Notes under the pieces: generated by a model
Seen by the model: the letters and a program-made list of their open reading frames with translations, nothing else
Databases searched by the model: none
Told to the model about the DNA's origin: nothing
Program-made: the position numbers and the translations under genes
Source of the DNA: Cyrtodaria siliqua
Taxonomy: Eukaryota; Mollusca; Bivalvia; Adapedonta; Hiatellidae
Length of the DNA: 64,000 nucleotides
Direction of reading: 5' to 3'
NCBI GenBank assembly: GCA_037043455.1
Contig: JAWPHD010008298.1
Span: 53,023-117,022 of the forward strand
In this document: piece after piece, positions 11,777 through 23,100 of the stretch
Layout: each line of letters opens with the position of its first letter
How positions within the stretch are numbered: position 1 is the first letter of the stretch

Positions 11777-14010
11777 TAGCTCGACTATTCGAAGAATAAG
11801 AGAGCTTATGTAATCACCCCGGGGTCGACGCCGACGCCGACACCAACGCCGACGTCCCACATCAAGGTTTGCGTGTAAGCTGTGTTTACAAGTCTAAATC
11901 TCTTACATTTCTTATCCTACCACAACCAAATTTGTTCATGGGCTTCCTTGTAGCATTATCTTAAGGGCTGCATAAGCAATTTTGGTTCCTGTAACCCATG
12001 GACTCCCATGAAACCCAAATTATGATAGCCCATAAAATGTGCCCCATTTCACATCAAATTTTGCGTGTAAGCTGTTTTTACAAGTCTATATCTCTTACAA
12101 TTCTTACCCTAGCACAACAAAATTTGGCCATTAGCTTCCTTATAGCATTATCGTAAGGGCTGCCTCAGTAATTTTGGTTCCTGTAACCCCTGGGCTCCCA
12201 TGGAACCCAAATTCTGATAGCCCTTAACATATGTCTGTTTCACATCAAATTTTGCGTGTAAGCTGTGTTTACAGGTCTATATCTCTTACATTTTTTGTCC
12301 TAGCTGAACTAAATTTTGGAATTGGTTTCCTTATAGTATGTTGTAAAGGGCTGGATAAGTAATTTTGTCTTCTGCCAATTCTGGGCTCCCATGGAACCCA
12401 AATTGTGATGGCCCATAAAATGTGCAATAAAGGCAGATCTAGGTTTGCATGTAAGCATGTATATATCTATAATTTTGGTTTGGGATTTGTTATAGCATTA
12501 TGCATCTTATTACTTCACCCATATTGGGGCATGGGCTCCCTCCTCCCCCCCCCCCCCCCCCCCCTCTACCCCCACTCCGCCCCAGACTTGAAACTTTTTT
12601 TTTTTTTTTTTACATATTTCTGTGTTGCTTTTGTCAATTCTTACACATATATGTTGCAACCCTCCCTCGCCCCCCCCCCAACCCCCGCCTCTCACCCCAT
12701 CACCCCACCCACCACGCCCCACACTTGATTTTTTTTTTTTTTTTTTTTTTAAAAATATTTCTGTGTTGTTTTAGTCAATTCTTACACATATATGTTGCAA
12801 CCCTCCCTGCCCCCACCACCCCGCCCGCCTCTCACCCTATCACCCCCCACCCCCACCCCGCCCAAGACTTGAAACTTTTTTTTTTTACAAATGTCTGTGT
12901 TGCTTTTGTCAGTTCTTACACATATATGTTTCAACCATCCCCGCCCCCGCCCCCGCCCCCCCCCCCCCCCGCCTCTCACCCCATCACCCCACCCACCACT
13001 TGAATTTTTCATTTATTTTTTTACATATTTCTTTGTTGTTTTAGTCACTTCTTACACACATATGTTGCCCCCCCCCCCCCCCCCCCCCAAATCCCCAACG
13101 CACTCCCGACTCTCACCCCATCACCCCACCCCACCCCGCCCCAGACTTGAAACTTTTTTTTTATTGTCTTTGTTGTTTTAGTCAATTTTTACACATATAT
13201 GTTGCCCCATCCACCCCCAACCCTTTCCTGCCTCTCACCCTCACCCCCGCTCCACACCACCACCCTCCCACCCCACCCCACCCCCACTTGAAACTATTAT
13301 ATTTTTTTTTACATATTTCTGTCTTGCTTTTGTCAATTCTTACACATATATGTTGCAACCCCCCTCCCCCCACCCCTCTCACCCCACTCACCCCATCACC
13401 ACCCCCCCCCCCCCCCCCACCCCGCCCCACACTAGGAACTTTTTTTTTTTTTACATATTTCTGTGTTGCTTTGGTCAATTCTTTCACATATATGTTGCCC
13501 CCTCCCAGACAACCCCCCCCCCCCCCCCCCCACCACCACCACCACCCCGCCTCTCAGCCCGCCCCACTTGATTTTTTTTTTACATATTTCTTTGTTGTTT
13601 TAGTCAATTCTTACACATGTTGCCCTCCCCACCCCACGCCTCTACCCCATCCCTACTCAAACTCGATTTTTAAAAAAAATAAAACAAATCTTCATATTTT
13701 TGTGTTGTTTTGGTGAATTACATAGCTTCTTACACATATATGTTGCCCTCAACACCCCCACTCCTCCCACCATCCACCACCGCCTCTCTCCCACCCCCAC
13801 CCCGCACCTCACTCAAAACTGGATTTTTTTTAATATTTTTTTTTACATATTTCTGTGTAGTTTTGGTCAATTCTTACACATAGTTATGTTGTGCTCCCAA
13901 CCCCACCAAACATTGTTGTAGCCTTGTTTTCTGATGGTATATACTAGCTATAAATTTATTATTCTCCGAAAAAAAATCGAATAGTCGAGCTGCGCTGTTC
14001 TCCGACAGCT
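11777..14010. mobile_element. AGCTCGACTATTCGA-ended repeat element with internal satellites
   Basis: The left end reads AGCTCGACTATTCGAAGAAT (11779) and the right end carries ATCGAATAGTCGAGCT (13978-13993), so the ends are inverted repeats. Inside come a (GAC/GCC)n stretch, three units of about 190 bp (11861, 12051, 12241) marked by TTGCGTGTAAGCTGTGTTTA, and then about ten units of 110-140 bp (12540-13910) combining poly-C, poly-T and TTCTTACACATATATGTTGC. The many frames called here (Pro- or Gly-rich) come from simple sequence and are not genes. Confidence 0.75.
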
Positions 14011-14258
14011 CTTGTTATCAATCACATATATTCTGAAGCCTTACCTGTACGGAGGCTAAATAAAAATTGAAATTTTACATATCGATTTCTGCCTTATAAA
14101 CCGACTTTTGGTGTGTTCGTCGGTTTGAAACTACTTCACACGTGACTCATTCATATTACCATTACATATGCAATTACGAAAACCATATAGGCAGCGAATA
14201 AACACATCGACTAGTGTATAACACGGCGGTATTTACGAGAATATCGCATTACATAATA

Positions 14259-14325
14259 AAATCATTTCATCGAGAAGTGTGAACAATTTAAATTTTCACA
14301 CTTCTCGATGAAATAAAATCTGTTA
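14259..14325. repeat. Perfect hairpin with about 28-bp arms
   Basis: TTTCATCGAGAAGTGTGAA is followed within about 12 bases by TTCACACTTCTCGATGAAA; the flanking ATAAAATC / AAATAAAATCT keeps the symmetry. It lies just right of the inverted copy of the 8406-8503 repeat. A MITE end or cruciform remnant is likely. Confidence 0.8.
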
Positions 14326-14329
14326 TTCA

Positions 14330-15024
14330 TGACAAAATAACAAATTTTCTTTTTATTTTCTGCTTTATAATCAAAGAGTACAGCAGTATGCAGGGAAAAA
14401 AAATGTTGACGATGCAATTGGCTTTGTATGATAAAATTGCTGTTTTTATTTCCCCATAACTTCTATACTACTTAACTGATTTCAATAATCTACGACTCAT
14501 TTTCCTATTTAAGTTATTTCCAATCCAATAATACAACTTTTATAGCAACTTTCTGAAAAAAGTAGTTTTTGAAAAAAAATGACCAACTGACATTTTTCAC
14601 TGTAAATGACAACAATTCTGAAATACTTGACCAGTTTAAAAACTATTGCTCATTTTCTTAGTTAAATAATCATTTGCTTGGAAATAACTTAACTATGAGG
14701 GCTGGTTGTCATTTATTGAAATCGGTCAAATATTTTAGAAATTATGGTGAGTTAAAAATAGATACTTTATCACACTGAATATATGACGTCGCCAAAAATA
14801 CCTTTTTCTTCAGCATAAACTTTGCTTATAAAACTCTAAAATAACTAACTGTGACGTTACAATAAAGCGTTGCGACGTCGACGTCATCCGCCGATAACGT
14901 TCAATAAACCTGAAATTTCTGTTAAACTCCAGCATAAACTGATTTAAAATGTAATAAACAGATTATTTAACTGTTGGTTCAATAATAGGGAAATCATTCA
15001 TTTTATGGTAGGCGTGTTTTTTTT
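14330..15024. other. Non-coding stretch, probably left half of a foldback element
   Basis: No gene is visible. Sequence near 14955-15010 (TTATTTAACTGTTGGTTCA and TAGGGAAATCATTCAT) matches the complement of 16560-16620, so the LINE remnant at 15036-16523 seems to have landed between two inverted arms. Confidence 0.45.
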
Positions 15025-15035
15025 CACTCACTCTC

Positions 15036-16291
15036 GACTACGGCTCGATAGTATATGGATCGACTCGCAAGTCGTACTTGCAGATGCTCGATCCTATACA
15101 TAATCAAGGATTACGACTCGCCTTAGGTGCCTTTCGTACATCACCAACCGAAAGTCTATATGTTGAAGCTAATGAACCATCACTGTATCATAGACGGGAC
15201 AAATTAGCCCTTCAATACGCCATGAAATTAAAGTCTAACCCTTCAAACCCAACTTTCGATAATGTTTTTAATCCAAGTTATAAACCTCTTTTTTTGATCG
15301 AAAACCGAAGGCCATTCCATCATTTGGTCTTCGTATTAAACCAAAATTAAGAGACACTGAAATCGACCTAAATTTAATTGCCAAGTACAAAGTACCACAA
15401 ATTCCACCGTGGACTTTGGAAACACGAACAATTATTTTTTATCTTTGTAATAGTAACAAATCCAGTACAGACCCTACTGTCTTTCAAAGCAAATTTAATG
15501 AAATTAAATCGAAATACAGTAACTTTCAACATATATACACAGATGGTTCTAAAGATGGAGATAAGGTAGCTGCAGCAGCTGTTATTCACAAACACAGCAT
15601 AAAGAGCCGCCTGCCTGACAAGGCCTCTATCTTTTCAGCTGAACTTTGAACTTGCCTTAAATTATATTCAGGAATCTGATGATGACCATTTTGTAAAATT
15701 TTCTGATTCCCTTTCATCTCTTAAAGCACTGGGTAATATGAAACATGATAACCCAGTTGTGCTTCAACTTTTAGAAAAGTACAATTCTCTTATAATTGAC
15801 AATGTTATTATTTTCTGCTGGCTTCCAAGCCATGTAGGAACACGTGGTAATGATAGAGCTGATAGTGCTGCTAAGGCATCATTATATTTACATATATCTA
15901 ATAAAGTTGTATTAACACATATATTCGTAACTCTTGGCAAACCGCTTGGGATTTGTCAGTTAACAATAAACTCCATTCAATTAAACCGTTACTCGGAGAA
16001 TGGCGTTCTTCTAGTAGACCCATTCGTCGAGAGGAAGTTGTCCTAGCCCGGTGCAGAATAGGGCATACACGTTATACTCATTCATATTTATTACAAGGTG
16101 AGCAATTACCAGAATGTATACCCTGCTTTGCACCGTTAACGGTTAAACACATATTGCTGGAATGTGTAGGCTTTGATCCTATGCGTCAAAGGTACTACAA
16201 TGTTAATACTATGACCGAGTTATTTAATACTATAGATTTTAGTCTAGTTTTAGATTTCCTGAAGGAAGTCAGACTATATAAATCATTATAA
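15036..16291 (+). pseudogene. LINE post-RT region and RNase H domain, frameshifted
   Basis: Pieces in three frames: 15036-15350 (GLRLALGAFRTSP-type linker after the RT), about 15416-15649 (RNase H start with IYTDGSK, first catalytic Asp, and IFSAEL, catalytic Glu), 15738-15900 (FCWLPSHVGTRGNDRADSAA, the later His and Asp), and 15953-16291 (a CIPC...H...C knuckle and the C terminus). Frameshifts at about 15345, 15648 and 15915 kill it. RNase H after an RT is known in the I/Jockey-like LINE groups. Nothing here suggests host function. Confidence 0.8.
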
Positions 16292-16523
16292 TATGTTCTT
16301 GTATATATTTACTTCTCTATATACCCGTTTTCGGGCATTTGTTGATTTACATATATAGTTTATATTACTACCATATCATCTCTTACTTGTAAATAGTTAT
16401 ATCTTTATATATTTACATTAATTTTTAATTAATCCTTCATTTCATCATCATTTATCAGTTTTTGCGCACAATATGACCTATTTATGTGTCGACGTGCCGT
16501 AAAACACAATTCATTCATTCATT
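15036..16523 (+). mobile_element. 5'-truncated LINE with RNase H, 11-bp TSD
   Basis: CACTCACTCTC occurs at 15025-15035 and again at 16524-16534, right after an (ATTC)n tail. The body opens in frame in the region just after the RT (YGSTRKSYLQMLDPIHNQG) and ends with a 3' UTR containing ACCCGTTTTCGGGCATTTGT and GTGTCGACGTGCCGTAAAAC. A copy of this same 3' UTR lies inverted at 26183-26476. The insertion is therefore a classic truncated target-primed event. Confidence 0.85.
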
Positions 16524-16534
16524 CACTCACTCTC

Positions 16535-17040
16535 ATACGCTCGTTCGTGAAAAGGACCACACTTATACCATATCATGAAGGATTTCCCTAATGAATCCAA
16601 GCAGTTAAATAATTTTAACTTATATTTCCATTTTTGAGGCATAAGTGAAAATAAAATTTGTTATTCTACGTGTAGCATGATACTTGTAACTTGTAACATT
16701 AACATTAATGTATTTCATCATACATATAGCATAACAACATTAATGTGTATCATCCATACTACAGGTGTTTAACATCAAATGACTGTCTGTCATAACGAAT
16801 TAGGCCTTTTCACCTTTTTTGACGTAGGCCCATCATTTTGACTACATCTTACTTATGACGGGGGAAAAAAAATCAAACCTATAAAACTGACAAGCTTTCT
16901 ATTAACGGAGACCGTATGACAACATAATAAAACGTTATGTTACGGTTGTGGTAAACACAATGACGTGTGTCTTTTTGCGTTTGTAACGAAGGTGCTCATT
17001 GGCTAACACCGATGTTCATTAACATCCCAGCAATACAGCT
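16535..17040. other. Intergenic sequence upstream of the secreted-protein gene
   Basis: It holds the right arm of the foldback element (16555-16660) and AT-rich sequence. GTAACATTAACATTAATGT- and CATAACAACATTAATGT-like blocks repeat at 16690-16750. No gene was recognised. Confidence 0.4.
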
Positions 17041-17104
17041 TGATATTTAAATAAGTTATGGGAAGCATTTTCAATTGTTTTTCAGTGTGGACAGTACAAT
17101 AAAC
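17041..17104 (+). promoter_or_regulatory. Candidate core promoter and 5' UTR of the secreted-protein gene
   Basis: A TATA-like GATATTTAAATAAG lies about 55 bases before the predicted start codon and a TTTTCAGTGTGGACAGT stretch could contain the initiator. The 5' UTR would then be roughly 30-40 bases. This rests on position and composition alone. Confidence 0.35.
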
Positions 17105-17107
17105 ATG
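17105..17107 (+). CDS. Exon 1 coding part: start codon only
   Basis: ATG is followed at once by the donor GTAGGT, so the coding part of exon 1 is just the initiator Met. Exon 2 enters in phase 0 with the rest of the signal peptide. The choice rests on this fit; an upstream ATG in another exon is possible. Confidence 0.5.
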
Positions 17108-20100
17108 GTAGGTGTCTCTTATTCAATTTCACATGTTCACGATTTTAGTTCTTTATTTACAAGATATATCGTGTGTTTTTTTTAGAAATATAAATTTTAA
17201 CAATTCAATATTTGTTATTTGATGAACGTTTTATATAAATATAAAAATCTTAATCGATGTTTTTGTATGATTTATTTTTTTGGACTATGGAGGAAAAAGA
17301 CTGACCGTTGAATCGGAATATGTAAAGGTATTGCGTCGAACATAATAGTATATATACATACGAGATATAAATAGTAGTATCGCCTATAGTTTGTGTTTCT
17401 ACATATAAACTTATAGCAAAGTTTTTAAAAACATGCTGGATACACGTATGTTCTATAAATTAAAACATATATATTACTGTTGAAGTCAATGAAATAAATA
17501 CAAAAACGACACATAAACAAATGTTTTCTGGGACATTCAGTTGTGCAATTTTCATACCTCAAAAAGTAACCTTATAATTTATTTTAGTGTTAGATAAGAA
17601 ACAGACGAAACAATTAACTATTTCAATTTGCATTTGTGATTATTGTAACACTTCAGATCACTTGTCACTTCAATATCATTTATATATGTAATATATTTTC
17701 ATATTTAGAACCAACGTACTTTAAGTACAATATATAATGGCAATCGTGAATGCTCGGCCAATCCCGTCATTCTTCGGGATCCCGCCTCTTGTGTATCACG
17801 GCGCTTCGGTATGTTCAAAATCTTGACATTTGGATCGCCGGAAGGCAACAGCACAGACAATAGTGCACTGTTGCTATGTAAACAATATGGCCGCTATACA
17901 TGTTTGTTGATGTTTAATTTGAGTTGAGAGAGTGTTTGTTTTTTACAATTCATGTAAATTAACTATTGATGGAGCGATCGGCTGAATAACATTGCAACAT
18001 TTAGATGATAACTGTGATTTTGAATGCAAATATGTTTTAGCGGGAATCTAAGGCACGATGACGTAACCAATATGGAAACTTGCGTATAACATTCGAGTAA
18101 TGCTGCGAAGCAGTGTAGGAGATGTTGCGTATGCATATAATGGCATGCAATGCCATAGAAATAAATTGCTAATATCGGGCCAATTGAATGTTGTTTAACG
18201 GCTGATCAACACAGTATAGGTTATTTAGAGCCGCCCCAGAGAGAGGGGAACGATACATAGGAACCCGGGAACCGTGCACTACTCTTATTATCGAATAGAT
18301 TCCTATGGTTCATTAACGTGCTCGGAGGATAGACCGATACACGGGACCGCACGGTTTACGACCCCTTCCGACGGATGAGGCTGAGGACGAGGCCGAGGCC
18401 GACGAAACTCAGTGGCACCACGGAAAAGTGAACCCGGGGCCTCCGGTTATAAATCCGTCGCGCAAGCGACTGCGCCAAATATCGGGCCAAGACGCATGTA
18501 TACATAAGAAGCGTGTATATATAACGCATGTTTACAGGCATATTTTAGATAAATTTAATTAAATTCAAGTCTGTATTCAGCTTATAACCCAACAATGGTA
18601 TTGTCATAAAAATCAAAGGAAAACTAATAAATGTTAGCTCCGCAGCCGGGATAGTAAAGACGCTGCAAACGTTCTCGCCTCTCACCGCTTCGGGTTCGAA
18701 TTCCACTGGCAGCTCGCTCTGATAAGGGAGAACGTATCGATTCTTACGGATGGCGGGAGGTATACAGTACTGGTTCTACCTAGGAAAAAGCGGGTGGTCT
18801 GCATCTACCATAAAAAAACGTCGTCATATATGGAGTAACATATGAAAAAAAACGACGTAAAGCACCATTCATACAAGCAAATAAATATCAGTAACATTAA
18901 TGTCACAAAACAATTTTATCAGTACGTGCATAGATAAACATAGAATATTCGCAAAACACGCTACCGCAAACTAAATTCGTCAACAACATAATTTCCTTTT
19001 TTCAGCTGAAATTGGTGTTGCTTTCACTACTGGGTGTCTGTCTGGCACGACGCCCGATTTGTAACTATTATGACATGAACCCTGAGTCGCCGTTCCACTG
19101 GAAAGAGCAGCAGAATATCTGTACGCAGGACTTTTGTCACAAGTATGCTGGTGAAAAGTATGGTGTGGACCCTTTCGAGTGCAACATGACACGGTTAGTA
19201 ACACTTTTAATTACGTTTAACGCGAAAATAGTGTATCTGTATTTTTTATTTTATTTGGTATATACAAAATAAAGTTACACTATTGTTGCGTTCCGTCTTC
19301 GACTTGCACGCTCATTAAAGGGGCATATGGCAATTTTGACGTATTTATCAAGCATTAAAATTAGCATCTCGATTAATTAATTTATCCAATATCGTTTTAA
19401 CTTTAAACATGCTTGCATATAATTTAATAACATTTTGAGTTTTCCTTTTTCTTTGTATTTCTACAATTCTACAACAATTAGTCATATGCAAAAACAATTT
19501 GCTTTAAACTATTCTAATAGCTAATACTTATGATTGCAAAAATGCAATTCATGATGAAAAACTAACGGAACGCCTTGAGTGTTAAAGGCATCCAGATTAC
19601 CGTGTGTCTCTTTAAAGTAGCTAACCCGCCGACAACATCGACATTTTATAAAATATGTCACAGACCTAATAACAAATAGATTGGACACTATGAAAATTAT
19701 CTAAATTTCACGTGGCACAGTGCGAAAAATTCACAAATTATTTACCAACTTTAAACACACATATCACGAAGAGTTTTATAGATACAAGTTTCATTCATAC
19801 CATATCCCATCACAAATTAATTTTCTTTCCAGTGGTAGTATTTTTCTTTCTCTTACATTTAGAGAAAAAAGGGAGTTTGACGGAAACTTTGACTATGTCA
19901 AAACGTTGATTTTTAAAAGAAATGCGAAAATTATGACATTTTTAACTTTAAACATATTTTATACAATTTCATATTTTCAAAATAAACATAAATTATTATA
20001 ATCCCATTTTGCTATTCACTATGAATCTTTCGAATGTATTCTCATCAAAATCAGTGAATAATTGAAAGAGGAGATAGAAGAAAAAGTTAAGGTGCCACGT

Positions 20101-23100
20101 GATATTTTTGTTACTTAATTGGTTAAGACAGGAAGTTTCCTATCTGTTAATCAATATGTCTATGCATATGTACACCTTTGCTAAACCTACTGACGACGAG
20201 GTATACGTATAACTTGCATATTTCGAGAATTCCAACACTATAGACATAATATAAACGGCTTTAACCACCCAGGCCAACTCCAAAACTAAGCGTCGAATTA
20301 AGATTTCCTAACTCATAATTCATTTTACGCATATTCAATCACGGGTATTTTAATAACCCGCGAAATAACCTATACTTTTGATCGGCAAATATACATTATT
20401 ATGACCTGAAAACCTGGATAGAGTTTTGATAAACGATTTTTGTAGTGTAATTGTGCCGTTATTTGGCGGGTTAGTTTCTGTAATAGGATCAACGTTATTC
20501 ATATTATATATATAATATTTAAATGTTAATAAGCGCAATTTGAGAATATATTTTACGATGAGTAATTTGTAAAATCATTAATCTCTAGTGTGCTTTTAGT
20601 TAATCTGGATTAGGTTAGTTTCGGGCAATACATCGGACTGATCGAGTATTCATAAAAAAGAGATCGTTGTTTCTATCGCTTGACGGCTCATTTTGCACTT
20701 CATTTTTATAACAGCCAAGAACTCGATCAGAAGATAAACTGGCATGGGGGTGACGAGGACATAGTTACCGAAATGGAAATTATGAAGAAATATTTCCGAA
20801 CTCAGTGGCCAAAATGGAAAAATTTGTAAGTATACTGCAATATCACATGGCAATATCACATGGCAATATCAATGTGCAGCAAGAATCCATGCGCCAGGTG
20901 GTTTAAACGGCGGTTTTCCACATTTTTGCTACTCAAAACAAGCCAAACAATTTTATATAGGTTATTATAGCGTAAATGACGGGCGGAAAATGCCGAATTT
21001 TCCCACACATTGAACATTTCCGAACTGTCACGGAAATTGTCGGAAAATTTACAAGCGTCTAAGCGCTAAGTGATGCTGATTATTCAGCAGACGTAAACAA
21101 AGCTGATGGCTCGGTAAGCGTTCGTTGACTCTCCTCACAGTCATATTATTCTTGACTCTCCTCAGAGTAAAGGGTGGAGCATATAGGTTATAATAGCGTA
21201 AATGAGTCTCCATGCCCCTTCCATAGTAAAGTTAGAATGTTAACAACCTGTTAAAAACTCAAACCTGATTAGAATTCTGGGAAACTTACTTTATCATGAT
21301 GCAAATGAACATGTCTGCTATTAAACATTAACAAGGAAATAGGGGGTTGAATACCTTCTAAGAAACATTTCTTCAGCTGTTTACTAACACCGTGCCAAAG
21401 CTATTGTTACCCTTGCAATTTCGTACCCTGTCTACTTATATAAAAAACTGTCAAAAACAGGATAGCTCCCTTTTCAAATGTCCAGAATACAGTTACAGCC
21501 AAACAATAACAGGAAATTACACAAAAAAAGTTGTTAAAGAAAAAAAAGATTAGCACTTAAAGAGTGCTAATCTTTTTTTTCCCAGGCGAGCACATCTAGC
21601 TGATTTAGTGTAATTAAACCTAAATGGAATATTGTTGTGTCATGTTTTTTTAATCAAACTGGTCGATTCAATCCAACAACTTATTAAAAGAACATTTTGA
21701 CTTGTTTCGCAATGCCGAATGACTTTGTTTTAATATTATTGCGATTTTTACCTGCGCTTGACCGTGCACTAACTTAAATCTATTCGATTTTGTCGCGAAA
21801 TTAAGAAATAAAAAAAAATGCAATTTCTCAGCACCCGTTTAACATTTTATCATCAAATAAACTCTGGTGGCTTTATTGTGCATCCCTCAGTATGTATATC
21901 ACAATTTTGCCATATATCTTTAACACAAATTCCATAAAAATAAAAAACATCAAATTTTTAGAGAAAACCAGAAATGTTGAGGAAAAGTAACAAAAACACT
22001 CTAAAATAGTCTAAAATTCTGAAAATGTTTTTTTCCCTCTGTTTCTGAGTTCAACTCACCTATTCAAGCAAAATAAATGCCTAAAATATCATTTTTTATG
22101 CAATTCTGAAAAATACATGATATAATAGCGTAAATGAGTCTCCATGCCCCTTCCATAGTAAAGTTAGAATGTTGACAACCTGTTAAAAACTCAAACCTGA
22201 TTAGAATTCTTGGAAACTTACTTTATCATGCAAATAAACATGTCTGCTATTAAACATCAACAAGGAAATAGGGAGTTAAATACCTTCTAAGAATCTTTTC
22301 TTCAGCGGTATACTAACCTCGGGTCAAAGGTCAAAGCTATTTTTTACCCCTTGCAATTTCGTACCCTGTCTACTTTCACTTCTGAAATTTATATCAAAAA
22401 CTGTCAAAAACATGATGAGCTCCCTTTTCAAATATCAACAAAATGTCCAGAATACAGTTACAGTCAAAAAATAACAGGAAATTGCACTAAAAAAAGAAGA
22501 TTAGCACTCTTTAATACAGAACTTCTTTCGACTGCACCAGGCGAGCACATCTAGCTGGTTTAGTGTAATTTAACCTATACGTGTTTTCTAGGGGTTTTCT
22601 AGTGGTTTTCATAAATACTGAAAAGGGAGAAAAGTAGCACACTCGGTTTTATTGAGTCTGTTCATGAGAGGTACTATAGGTTGCAACACGTCTCACGCAC
22701 TCTAGCACCGTTAAGCAAAATATGATGTTCAAGCTGTTGTAATACTCAAGACTCCATTTTGAGAAAGCATGACCGCTCAAGTGAATTGCTGATTTATGTT
22801 TAGTTTTGAGGACATTTATGTGGGTTCTTAATGGTTGATTATGCTTAAATAATGACGCATTGTGTGCAAAATGTAAACTTTATGGAGAGTATTCGAAGAA
22901 AACATCACAAAGAATACGTTAAATGTTGAATAAAAAATTAATACAACTGTTAACCAGTCGTCTATCAGATTTTAAAAAAATGTATAGTGTGGCGACAGTG
23001 TTGTCACAAGAGGGACATAGAGTGGCTGGTTTAACAAGGAAAGAATCAGGACAATTTAAACGTTTAATTATGTTTCTATATAAGTCGAACAGGAAACCAT

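Noticed and set aside
12405..13921. Many Pro-rich and Gly-rich open frames on both strands
   Set aside because: They are translations of poly-C/poly-T satellite units; frames change between units and none has a domain.
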